The notes under the pieces are model-generated. The model saw only the letters and a program-made list of their open reading frames with translations. It searched no databases and was not told where the DNA came from. From NCBI RefSeq assembly GCF_032854445.1, contig NC_088295.1:65267249-65331248 (forward strand): a stretch of DNA of 64,000 nucleotides, read 5' to 3'. Position 1 is the first letter of the stretch. Each line of letters opens with the position of its first letter. The translations under genes and the position numbers were made by a program. This stretch comes from Liolophura sinensis. Lineage: Eukaryota > Mollusca > Polyplacophora > Chitonida > Chitonidae. Of this stretch, positions 36,701 to 47,092 are shown one piece after another.

Positions 36701-39700
36701 CTGTCTGACAAGACATATACAGACTACTTCAGTGAACTACTCTGTTTGTTTGACCACAGTCAGCACTGTGATGAGATCAAGTGCCCTGTACCATGGTGTA
36801 ACTTTCTTAGCTGGAAGTAAGAAAACATATACATTTATGTATGTGCACATGTGCTCCTTGTGGGTGCAGTATACTGAAGCATTGTTCTCAGCAGAGCCCC
36901 TTACAAGTATAAGGCTGTAGGCTCAAATCCAGCTCAATTGTGCCAGTTTCACTGCAGTTGTCAGTAAGGTGCATGTTTGTCAGTTGGGTGGAATAATTAC
37001 CCTGGGACACTTTGCTTTTCCTAACCTACATGTATAAACCTGACTGTAATTATGTATGAGTGCAGACCCCTAGCTAATATTTATGAAAGGCATGGGGGAT
37101 TAGTGTCCTAGCCATAATAGCTGGGTATTGCCGCTTCCCCCCAGCTTCCGAGAACTTGCCACTGCTGGAGATGGCTATGTTGCAATTCAAGACCAGTTTA
37201 GATCTAGTTTAAGTCATAGTTTAAATATGTCAGTATTAATATCATGTCACCCATGGAGCTCCTCCACTTAATAAAGTGCTGGAGGAGAACTTTCTATAAT
37301 GATTTTCTTATCCTACAAGATGTACTCGTAAGTCCGTAAGTTGTCATTGGTCTTGCTTTGACAGTTTCATTTATCTGGTTCGTGAAAAAAAGAGGTAGCA
37401 TAGACTTGTTGTGTGTTTCACTGTATCGTTTTGCGGGAAAGGACAGTAGATCGAATAAAGTGTTTTTGTAGAGGCAGGGCGCACTACATTGTGGCAGACC
37501 TCTCAATAGGCATGGTGCTGCACCACACGATAAACTAGGGGTCTGGTGTCGAGATTGAAATATTTTATGGTATCGTATGGTGTAAAACAGCAGTTAAATG
37601 ACAAATAAAAATGATCATATCTGAACCTTCTGAAGTTCAACAGTATAGCTGTATAGATATGCAAACAAGTACATCTAAGTATGATTCTCAAGTCAGCTTT
37701 AACTATTTTAGACAAGTAGGCCTCTATCGTATCAGTTGAAATTGTAGGCTTATATTGCCCAATTTTTTCAAAGCTGCATGAAAGTTCAATTTATCAGTAT
37801 CATCCCAGATTGAATTCTGACACAGACATAATTATTTGATATGAAACAAAAGTTGTGAGAAATGAATTTTCAAACCCATAGTTTTCTTCAAGAATTAAGG
37901 ATTGTTGGGCCATAATGAACTACACATGTACGAGATCTCAGTAAGCAAAGATTAAACAATTGTAATAATGCACTCTACTATGTGTTTAATATTATTCCTT
38001 TTCATAGTGGTAAAATTGGATCAGCTTGAAACATTGTTGATTAAACTTGCTAATTAATTTCTTTATTCTTGTAGGTACAGCAGTGAGAGATACACAGAGA
38101 TAGATTTGAAGGAGGTCACGAAAAAGCTTACAGAATTTGTTCTTCACCCAACTCTTAAATTCACAAGCATGTCAACAAATGAAGAGACATTTTTTGCAGT
38201 GAGTTTTTTGTATGAGTTTCGGAAGCATACTTGTAGCAGGTTTCTAGCATTCCACATAACAGGATACCCTTTATCTGCTTAGAGTGTAGTTTCTACAATT
38301 GCTGATATGCTCACCAGCTTAATGGAGCACTCTCTGTGCATTCCACCGGCACACCTCAATCACTCCACAGACACATAAAAGACCAGTCATAAAAATATTA
38401 GTGCCTGTATAGAACTTTTAAGCTGGCTGATACTCTTATCTGTTTCAATATATTGTATACAAAATACAAGTATTCAGTATCATAAAGCACATCCTTCTGG
38501 TGAAACTTAATTTCTCCCATTCCCTGTTAGAGTTGCCCTCTCATTTACTTGCCCGTGCTGTTGTTGAAGCTTGATTTCTCCCATATGACAGACCCTCATT
38601 CTCTGTTACAGTTGATCTCCCATTTCTCTACACGTTCTTTTGTTGAAGCTTGATTTCTCCCATATAACAGGCTTTCATTCTCCGTTAGAGCTGACCTCCA
38701 ATTTCTCAGGTAACCGTTGATGCAGCTTGATTTCCCCTATATGGCAGTCTCTCATTCCACCTGTTTTCTGCCTGCATCGTTGTTGAAACTTGATTTCTCA
38801 TTCTCTGTTACAGTTGTCCTCCCAATTCTCTGCCTGCCCTGTTGTTGAGGGGAGGGACTGGATAGCCCTGTTGAGGATAGGAAAGTTTGGTGGCTCCGTA
38901 CTGGCCAGGGAGACTCAAACACAGAAAGACTGGGTGGTAAAGAGGGTGGGTATTTCTAGGTTCTGTCCTTCCTTCAGGTTTTTAGAGAATTTTAGTTCGG
39001 ACTGGAAAATGCTTCAGGCTGCTGTGCGCACATTACTATGGTGTCTTACTAGGATATAATGGTCGCCCAGTGGAGAATGTTTTGTCTGCGATAGAATGTT
39101 TAAAAAGTTGGTTGAGATGAGAGGAGAAGGGATATGGGAATCACACATGCAGGTATTCCCCATGATCTAAATATTTGCAGATTTATGCCCCTTGAAGTGT
39201 TCTTTTTTTTTTTTTCACATCTTTCCTGTGACCAATACTTGTGGTTTCTTAATTTTCATGACAATCAGTGACCACCTACAGATACTTGATGTCATGATTC
39301 CTTTTTATGTCTATAAATGTTCACCAGCCAGGTGTTATAGATCCGTTGCTCTACTCAGTCAATATTGAGGTATCATACCTGGGCTGGAGAAGATGATAAA
39401 TGTACAAGGTAAAGTAAGCCAATCAAAATATTTGTGACAAGTATGGTGTAATAAACCTGTTGGTGTAGATCTGCAGCCAATCAGATGGAGGCAGTCTGGG
39501 TTGGAATCTGCTACCTCATTGTTCAAGGTGTTTCTGCCTCACTTGGTGCTCAGCACTGGAAACATGGCGGGTCAGTATAATGTGACTGGGTGGAGTGTCA
39601 TGTCTGGTGTCTTCAGCATCAGTGGCGGCCGCACTTTGGTGGCATGGACCCGCCCTGCCACAAGAAGACAAAGTATATGTACGCTCGCGTAATGACACAT

Positions 39701-42700
39701 AAAATTGTTAAGTACGATGTTAAACCCCAGGCATTCATTCATTCATTCAGTGGTCAAGAGCTACAGTTCTTGAGCCAGTAATCGCCCAGATTTCATTTGA
39801 GATACATTTCAAGGATGTTTTTTTGAGCACAGGCTTGACTGTTGTTGACTCAGTTTGGTTGTTGTTGTAGGTACAGCTGACCCATCCAGAGGCAGATAAC
39901 AGATTACAGGTGTATAGAAGACTTAATAACCATGCTGCTGACCACATTGTTACTTACCTGTGGATGAAACAAACTGGAAAAGTGCTCTTTGTCTGCACGG
40001 AATATGAACCAGGTAAAAAAAAATGAAGACTCAAAAAATAGTGGACATAGATGTATTTGATAATCTGAATATGATCACCTCAATACGCCAGTATGTATCA
40101 TACATACGTGTACTTTATGTCTGAGGTTTTTAGCTTACCCCAACCTTTTGTATGTCCCCTTTATCCATTAACGTAAAACCACCTGAAAACCTGTGTGGGG
40201 TTGATGAGTTGATGGGGGAATTTTTGTTTATTGGTTAATAAAAAAGATGGGAATTTTATGGAAAATATAGTTCACAGTGAAAAGCTTGAAGTTGAACCGC
40301 AAAGAACTTATCACTTTTAGATGAAGGCTGTCAGGTTCAAGTCTTATGTACACCTAAGAGCCTGGAGTATACCATTGCTCTTCACCCGGTACCTGACAAA
40401 CTTCATGACTTAAAGCTATGGCCAGTCTTTGAACCTGTGTCATTACTGTGAGGCAGGCTGTGGCCAATCATCTGCTTTACCTTATTCATATTTAAAAAAA
40501 TAAACCAGGACTGATTACTGTGTCATTATGTTCCCTTATTTTACACAAATTTGCTTAAGTTAACCCATGCAAATAGTACAGCCCTTTCAATGAAAGGCGA
40601 ATCCCACAATCGCCGAAATAGTTTTAGGCAACCGATTGATTGCTCGGTCAAATCGTATATAGAACTATCCTTTATTGTCGTCAAAATGTCTCCCGCATGT
40701 CTTGGCCGTTCACTTGGTGATTGTTGTCATTTTGAAAACGGAAGTTGTGTGTTCTAGACTCTGCGTTGTCATGCGCTGTCAGCGAATTGATTCTGACGTA
40801 ATGTCAGTACCACAATCACAAAGTGAATTTGTTCAGTAAATTTCAATTCTTCAAACACTTTACATGTCGTGGTTGTAGCCAACTTCACCCCTAAGATGAG
40901 CTATAGCTCTCCCAATAAGATATTAGGGAAGGAGTGTGTAGGTGAGCTATAACTCAGGGAATTTAGGAGAGCTTTTGGCCTCTTGTCCAAACTCTGCTCA
41001 TTGGAAGGACCGTATTAAAATTCAGATCTGTTTAGAATGATTAATTAGTTTAATATAAGAGAAAATAATCTGTCCATTGATACAAATACACAAATTGAAA
41101 TCAGACTCCAGATTTCTTGCGTTTAATGCTTTCAGGCTAAATTTCACTCCTGTCAAATTGGACTGTTGAAGATGAAATTGTGTTTACTACTTAATTTGCG
41201 TTGATAATGTTGATATTTACAGTTAACTTTAAACTTGTTTGGTGTTAGTTAATGCCTGAATTCACATGTTGGTTATTTGGTTGGTTATCAGGTGGAAGTC
41301 TTTTTGACCACATATTAACAACTGGACCATTTGAGGCCAGACAGGCATTGCATTTCTTCAGTCAGGTGTTATCAGCGGCATCTTTTCTCCACAACTTGAA
41401 GATTTTATTTCTTTACTGGAACGGTATGTTTTTAATGGTGGTCCTAGTGACTTGTCAGAATGGAAAAAGTGTCACCCTTCTGACTACAATAATGGGGTTT
41501 GAGAAGTACATTTGTACCTGTTTTCATACTCTTTGGGATGTGAATCAGTACTGATGTACTCACATCTTTAAGGCGGGAATAAGCAGAACATGCATTACGA
41601 TGATGTTAGTGTTATTGTCATTATCCTCTTGTCGTGAGAAGGTCCAGCAGCAACCTGCAGGTGGTCGTGGGTTTCCACCGGGCTCTGAAAGGTTTCTTCC
41701 CACCATGATATTGGCTGCAGTCGTATAAGAGAAATGTTCTTGAGTACGGCGTAACACACCAATCAAATAAATAATTTACGGTCTGTCTTTGTGTGCATAT
41801 GACTAAGTTTTTTCTTCTGTAGCATGCTGTTAGTTACTTTAACAAGGAATTTAAAGGATTACTGCTAAGAATCTTCAATATATAATACCTTCCAAGTGTT
41901 TGAGAAATGGGGAAATTTACATGTAAATAAGAAATGGGGTTGTTTACCCATAAAGGACATATACCTGCTGTGATGTTAAGAGAATTTTATTTCAAACTAC
42001 CAGCGGAATTCATCAGGTTGTATTAACATCACTAAAAATGTAAGGAGGGAGATATTTCAACTGCAGATTTAGAACTTGTTAATTATGTTAACCACCTAAA
42101 CCAGTCCAATCACGGTATCAAAGGTTCTGATCTACTGGCCCATTGATTCAGTTGATCTAACAGGCAAGATCATAAATTCAGCATGTTATGTGCATATTGG
42201 TTACCTTAAAGAGCTGTATAGATACGTATAAAACTATTGATTTGAGCATCTAATTTCATGAGGCGAATTTCATATTAGTTATAAGCACTGAGACTGATAC
42301 TATTTGACTCCTCAAATTTTAAGATTTGCAATAATATAAAATGGCTGTCCACATGTGCACCACAATTTGCGACAAACAATCAGAAAGCAGATTGGTATTG
42401 TTCACCATTACCTTTTCTTCATAATTTTTATTTTTAAATAATTTTTTGTCTTATATGAAATGAATTGGTTGAAGAATTTTTCAGTCATTTTTGGTTTAAT
42501 CTTTGCTAGAAATGTTTGATTAAATTTATGTATTCATTTGTTTGTTTTAATTGATTTTCAGCCAAGAATGTTGTGTTGACAAATCGGTATGTGGCCAAAC
42601 TGTGTAATTTCTCCACAGCTGTACATTACAATGACAGCTATGATTTAGAAGAGCTGTCAAACCTTGTTCCTGCTACGCTTCTTCCTCCTGAGGTAAAAAA

Positions 42701-45700
42701 CATAGCGCTGGTGTAGCTGCAGTGAAGACTGTTACTTTGTTGTCTTATTTCTGTAGGCCCATCATAATACATGGGCCATGAAGCCAAGGCAAAGATATTG
42801 CGTGATATTTGATCAGGAAGGATCCGTCCTCAGTAATAGTGTGTGAGGACTTCTACATGTAGTTACCCCTTTTCACACCTCCTAGATGTATTCTATTCAC
42901 TTCAGTTTGCCCCCAAAAAAGTGCATCAAGTTTTTACCGAGAGAACAATATTTTAGAACCTGTTGATGAAAAATCATATATCTTCATATAGAATAATATC
43001 GTAAGCTCCGAGACCAGTTCATTCAAATTTAGTCTCCATCCTGTATGTGGAATGATACCATGAACTAGACTACTATTGACTCATATGGGTCAGTCCTAAC
43101 AGTTTATACAAACATTTCTCAAATTACAAAAGAAAAATTGACCTAAAAGATACTTGAAAAGGAACTCTGAAACAAAGATGTTTCCATGAAAATGATGAAA
43201 ATTATACCCTGGAATTTTTTGTTAAAAAAAGGTCATTTTGGGGGTATGTTTTTTATACCTGTTAATTACCCCTCTATATTAAGCATATTTTGGTCGGAAT
43301 TCAATTTGATATGTACACAGATACTGCATGGCTTCTTCAGGCCAGCTTAGTGCCCCTACATCTGCCCCATTCGGTCTGTTCCCCATCCCCCATTCGCCCT
43401 GTTCCCCACACCCCTGCCCCCATTGGGCCAGACCCATTCGGTTCATTCCCTCCAGAGTTCTTTTAAAACAGGTATCATCGTTGACCTCATCGCTGCATGT
43501 ACTTACTTTCCGGCCTGACCGCTGGAGCCTTATGAAAACTGCACTTTTAAGTCTATTTTACCCCCGAAAGTGAAAGTTGAAAAATTTGTTTGTACTGTTA
43601 TATGTTATTACACATGATAATCTGCATATTAAGAAATAAAACCAAAGTGTTTCATGTATCCTTTAGTAATAATAATTATTGTGGTAAAACTTGAGTTTTT
43701 ATAGTTACACAAACATCAGACCAGGTACAGTGGGTGAGGTGCTGAAGTTCTGGTTTCTGTTGGTTGCATCACTGATAATCCTGCTGTGAAATAGTGTAGC
43801 AGAAAGAAGAAATACATTTGTTGCCTTAGTTTTGGTTGAGTAAAATATCATGTATATTTGTGTACTTTATGTTGCCCTTTCAGTTGCTGAATGGCCAGGT
43901 AGATGTATCACTCTGCCCAAAGCAAGACTCATGGGGACTAGGTTGTCTACTGAAGGAATTGGTGACAGGTTTATCCTCCAGACAGGAGCTCATCCATGAG
44001 GACAGAACAGAGACAGAAAGCCAGGTAAGTTGCTCCGACACGCGGGTATCACTGTGTACAGGTTTGTTCTCCAGACAGGAGCTCATCCATGAGGACAGAA
44101 CAGAGACAGAAAGCCAGGTAAGTTACACTGACACTCAGGTATCACTGTGTACAGGTTTGTTCTCCAGACAGGAGCTCATCCATGAGGACAGGACAGAGAT
44201 GGGATGCCAGGTAAGTTACACTGACACTCAGGTATCACTGTGTACAGGTTTGTTCTCCAGACAGGAGCTCATCCATGAGGACAGGACAGAGATGGGATGC
44301 CAGGTAAGTTACACTGACACTCAGGTATCACTGTGTACAGGTTTGTTCTCCAGACAGGAGCTCATCCATGAGGACAGGACAGAGATGGGATGCCAGGTAA
44401 GTTACACTGACACTCAGGTATCACTGTGTACAGGTTTGTTCTCCAGACAGGAGCTCATTCATGAGGACAGCACAGAGACGGGATGCCAGGTAAGTTACAC
44501 TGACACTCAGGTATCACTGTGTACAGGTTTGTTCTCCAGACAGGAGCTCATCCATGAGGACAGGACAGAGACAGGATGCCAGGTAAGTTACACTGACACT
44601 CAGGTATCACTGTGTACAGGTTTGTTCTCCAGACAGGAGCTCATCCATGAGGACAGGACAGAGATGGGATGCCAGGTAAGTTACACTGACACTCAGGTAT
44701 CACTGTGTACAGGTTTGTTCTCCAGACAGGAGCTCATCCATGTGTACAGGTTTGTTCTCCAGACAGGAGCTCATCCATGAGGACAGAACAGAGACGGGAT
44801 GCCAGGTAAGTTACACTGACACTTAGGTATCACTGTGTACAGGTTTGTTCTCCAGACAGGAGCTCATCCATGAGGACAGGACAGAGATGGGATGCCAGGT
44901 AAGTTACACTGACACTCAGGTATCACTGTGTACAGGTTTGTTCTCCTGGCAGGAGCTCATCCATGAGGACAGGACAGAGACAGAAAGCCAGGTAAGTTAC
45001 ACTGACACTCAGGTATCACTGTGTACAGGTTTGTTCTCCAGACAAGAGCTCATCCATGAGGACAGAACAGAGACAGAAAGCCAGGTAAGTTACACTGACA
45101 CTCAGGTATCACTGTGTACAGGTTTGTTCTCCAGACAGGAGCTCATCCATGAGGACAGAACAGAGACAGAAAGCCAGGTAAGTTACACTGACACTCAGGT
45201 ATCACAGTGTACAGGTTTGTCCTCAAATTCATCAGTGAGTACACAACAGACAGAACATCAGGTAAGTTACACCGAGACTTAGATATCACTGTGTACAGGT
45301 TTGTCCTCCAGACAGGAGTTACACTGACTCAGGTATCTCTCTGTACAGGTGTGTCCGCTAGACAAAAGTTACACAGACCCAGGTATAACTGTGTACAGGT
45401 ATGTCCTCCAGACAGGAGTTACACTGAGACTCAGACCCACTGTGGACAGGTATGTCCTCCAGACAGGAGTTACACTGACTCAGGTGTCTCTTTGTACAGG
45501 TTTGTCCTCTAGACAAAAGTTACACAGACCCAGGTACAACTGTGTACAGGTATGTCCTCCAGACAGGAGTTACACTGAGACTCAGACCTCACTGTGTACA
45601 GGTATGTTCTCCAGACAGGAGTTACACTGAGACTCAGATATCACCGTGTACAGGTGTGTCCACCAGTCATCATAGCACTATTGCATGATCTATGAGTTTA

Positions 45701-46257
45701 ACACATGAATTAGTAGAAATATAATACAAACCTTTCTCTCCTCAGAGTTCATGTTTTCATTGTTACAGATAAAAGACTCTCCACTCCCAATTGTTCCTGC
45801 CTTGATAGACTCCACTGTCCAGGAGATTTTACAAGGATGTTGGAAGGTAGGTTTATTCTGATTTTGAAACATTTTACATTCAACCAAATCTTGAAAAACA
45901 TGTTATTTAGGCCTCCATTTTTTCACATTGATGATTTCATATTCTTTATTTGAACGAAGAAAATGAACATATCATATCTTGTTTGATAGAATAGAAAAGA
46001 ACGTAGTAGTGTTGCTGGGTGGCTGAACACGTTGTCGATAGAATAACGCTTTTAACATACTTGATATATTCTGAGGAAAGTACCAGTAATATTAGTTCAT
46101 GTTATATATGTGTGGACTTACATCATTTTACGGATAGCACTTTTTACATGAATTTGTTAACAGTTATTCTGCGTTATATATATTTCCACAGGTCATTCCA
46201 GAGGAGAGAATGTCTGCGTCACAACTGAGCGAGCTTTTAACACATGCTCTTGCGTGA
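28601..46257 (+). CDS. TAZ zinc-finger plus pseudokinase protein, 12 coding exons
   Basis: Exons: 28601-30749, 32374-32432, 33361-33459, 36656-36816, 38075-38198, 38814-38945, 39871-40012, 41292-41423, 42562-42692, 43884-44024, 45769-45846, 46192-46257. All have AG acceptors and GT donors, phases chain without a break, and 3,414 nt give 1,137 aa. Order: about 700 residues of Ser/Thr/Asn-rich sequence; a helical segment; a TAZ-type zinc finger (about 745-823); and a kinase-fold domain (about 880-1135) lacking HRD and DFG aspartates. I know of no named metazoan protein with this order. The kinase fold most resembles MAP3K14 (NIK) around LCDFG and in the last helix, but this is weak. Cellular role unknown; scaffold or signalling adaptor is a guess. 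The start is the first ATG in frame after a stop-containing leader. An in-frame GTG lies 21 nt upstream. Confidence 0.88.
31230..31690. repeat. Short dispersed motif cluster, ttcgtccaacat
   Basis: The motif tgttcgtccaacat recurs at about 31235, 31267, 31505 and 31673 within intron 1, with unequal spacing. The copy at 31429-31440 is explained by the SINE target-site duplication. No function seen. Confidence 0.55.
31441..31500 (+). mobile_element. SINE family 2, 5'-truncated tail with target-site duplication
   Basis: About 60 bp of the family tail (catatgactgaaaaattg, acaacgttaaaccccaagc, actcactcac), flanked by a perfect 12-bp direct repeat tcttgtgttcgt at 31429-31440 and 31501-31512. Located in intron 1. 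Confidence 0.75.
32374..36816 (+). CDS. Exons 2-4: TAZ-type zinc finger
   Basis: Exon 2 (32374-32432) encodes a basic linker. Exon 3 (33361-33459) encodes the helix QQREKKLQEMLV and then CDYYLCSDHNC. Exon 4 (36656-36816) encodes two helices and FDHSQHCDEIKCPVPWC. The last segment has the H-x3-C-x4-C-x4-C zinc pattern, and it aligns closely with the end of the CBP/p300 TAZ2 domain (YHAKHCQENKCPVPFC). Candidate ligands: C757, C762, H765, C767, C799, H803, C807, C812, C817. The domain is shorter than a classical three-zinc TAZ and may bind two ions. TAZ domains bind acidic activation-domain helices; whether this one does is unknown. The 3' end of exon 3 is the seed of the 93-bp array at 33421-36312. 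Confidence 0.85.
32583..32691 (-). mobile_element. SINE family 1, 3'-end fragment
   Basis: Tail-proximal part only (tttatttatttgattggtg, cgcggtactcaagaatat), in intron 2. Confidence 0.7.
33421..36312 (+). repeat. 93-bp minisatellite built on the exon 3 3' end and its splice donor
   Basis: About 31-32 units. The first unit is the real end of exon 3 (from tgtgattactacctgtgc to gtagacag|gtaagc). Later units repeat both the exon end (tgtgactactacctgtgc, ctgatcatgactgtagacag) and the intron start (gtaagctcttatacatcac). The period is 93 bp between successive starts 33421, 33514 and 33607; two units near 33885 and 34060 are shortened. Donors alternate between gtaagc and gtatgc types. The exon 3 frame stays open into the array until about 34062. 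Alternating unit types from 34225 onwards show higher-order expansion. A 494-codon open frame on the opposite strand is a by-product of the 31-codon period. Confidence 0.95.
38075..46257 (+). CDS. Exons 5-12: kinase-fold domain without catalytic aspartates
   Basis: Exon 6 has a glycine-rich loop GKFGGSVLA and a VVK lysine (about 907). Exon 7 has the hinge-like LFVCTEYE; exon 8 has GGSLFDHI. At the exon 8/9 junction the catalytic loop reads ILFLYWNAKNVVL where active relatives have the HRD-x-K-x-x-N pattern: His is Phe995, Asp is Tyr997, and the Lys is Asn999. DFG is NFS (1015-1017). Structural landmarks remain: LLPPE in place of APE, DSWGLGC for helix F, and a final helix RMSASQLSELLTHA. A pseudokinase is therefore predicted. 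Exon 5 bridges from the TAZ domain. Stop codon TGA at 46255-46257. The exon 10 tail seeds the array at 43960-45281. Confidence 0.85.
38515..38830 (+). repeat. About 79-bp tandem array built around the exon 6 3' splice site
   Basis: Units start at 38518, 38597, 38676 and 38753, with a partial unit at 38799 that is the real junction. Each earlier unit carries a cattctctgttacag-like acceptor followed by ttgatctcccatttctct or similar. This mirrors the real acceptor and exon start (gttacag|TTGTCCTCCCAATTC). Later parts of the unit are gttgttgaagcttgatttctc. Spacings are 79, 79 and 77 bp. Confidence 0.8.
39688..39750 (+). mobile_element. SINE family 2 tail fragment
   Basis: Matches only the family tail (aaaattgttaagtacgatg, ttaaaccccaggcattc) with a (ttca)n end, in intron 6. 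Confidence 0.6.
41632..41775 (+). mobile_element. SINE family 1, 5'-truncated
   Basis: Body and tail only (cagcaacctgcaggtgg, tcccaccatgatattggc, cgtaacacaccaatcaaat), in intron 8. Confidence 0.75.
43960..45281 (+). repeat. 93-bp minisatellite built on the exon 10 3' end and its splice donor
   Basis: The real exon 10 ends gacagaaagccag|gtaagt at 44024. Copies of the preceding 52 or so exonic bases plus about 41 intronic bases follow, with donors at 44117, 44210, 44303, 44396, 44489, 44582, 44675, 44805, 44898, 44991, 45084, 45177 and 45261. All have the sequence CAG|GTAAGT. Spacing is exactly 93 except for a 37-bp partial duplication near 44735 and a shorter last unit. Units also include a tgtgtacag|gtttgt acceptor-like site. 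The exon 10 frame stays open to about 44780, giving eight in-frame donors. Confidence 0.95.
45282..45665 (+). repeat. Degenerate continuation of the exon 10 array
   Basis: Shorter units of about 45-55 bp with tgtacaggtatgtcctccag, acaggagttacactgag and variants. They keep parts of the 93-bp unit but lose its exon core. It ends about 100 bp before exon 11. Confidence 0.75.
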
Positions 46258-46354
46258 CTTTGGCGCTTATGGCTGAAATACTGCCAGTATGGCATTGAAC
46301 CTCCAGAACAAAGCTGTTTCAACCTTTTACTCCATTCTTCTCTACTGTTGTTAA

Positions 46355-46765
46355 CCATAGTACAGCATCTTATCAAGAGGACGTAGACCAAAGGTCAACC
46401 AGCATGTCAAGACCTGGAATCAACCATCGTGTGGGGACTAAAGGTCAACCCAGCAGGTGTGTCATGGCACAGCATCTTATCAAGAGAGCATAGAACAAAG
46501 GTCAGCATATGGGGACTATAGGTCAACCAGCAGGTGTGTCTTGGTATAGCATCTTATGAGCAGAAGTCAACCACATGTCAGGACCATGTGAGGAACAGAG
46601 GCCAACCGGTGTGTGGAGACAAGAGGTCAACCAGTGTGTGGAGATAAGAGGTCAACCAGTGTGTGGAGACAAGAGGTCAACCAGTGTGTGGAGATAAGAG
46701 GTCAGCCAGTGTGTGGAGACAAGAGGTCAACCAGTGTGTGGAAATAAGAGGTCAAGCACTGGAAG
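46355..46765 (+). repeat. Repeats in the 3' untranslated region, including a 25-bp array
   Basis: The first part (46355-46560) has two or three diverged longer units with agcatcttatcaagag and aggtcaaccagcaggtgtg. The second part (about 46600-46760) is a regular 25-bp array of caaccagtgtgtggaga + caagaggt with about six units (46621 to 46646 gives the period). It begins about 100 bp after the stop codon of the TAZ-pseudokinase gene. Confidence 0.85.
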
Positions 46766-47086
46766 TGGATAATTTTGGTAGGTCAGTCAGATGATGTGAA
46801 CCAAGTGTCAACCAGGTTAATGTGACCAGAGGAGCCACTATGAGGGTTCCTGAAGTGGATAGAGCATGGGGATCAGAGATAAACCAGAGGGTGTGGTCTT
46901 CAGATGATATGAACCAGTCATATAGATAATTTATCTAAGGTATCGCTGGCTGGTGGAGTGATGGCAATAAGTTCTGTCTGAAATATGTGTCAAGGTTTTA
47001 TGAACATTTACATTTTTAGCTTGGCTCGTAATGATGATGCTATAAAAAATTTGTATGTGTTACTTTAGAGATTGAGTCCCTGATTT

Positions 47087-47092
47087 AATAAA
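47087..47092 (+). terminator. Candidate poly(A) signal
   Basis: AATAAA about 830 bp after the TAZ-pseudokinase stop codon, in sequence without further exons. Position is plausible for a 3'UTR of that length; there is no further support. Confidence 0.4.

Noticed and set aside
43836-45282. Separate genes encoding LFSRQELIHEDRTE repeats
   Set aside because: The first unit is the end of a real exon of the kinase-fold gene; the rest is the array continuing its frame through the donor.
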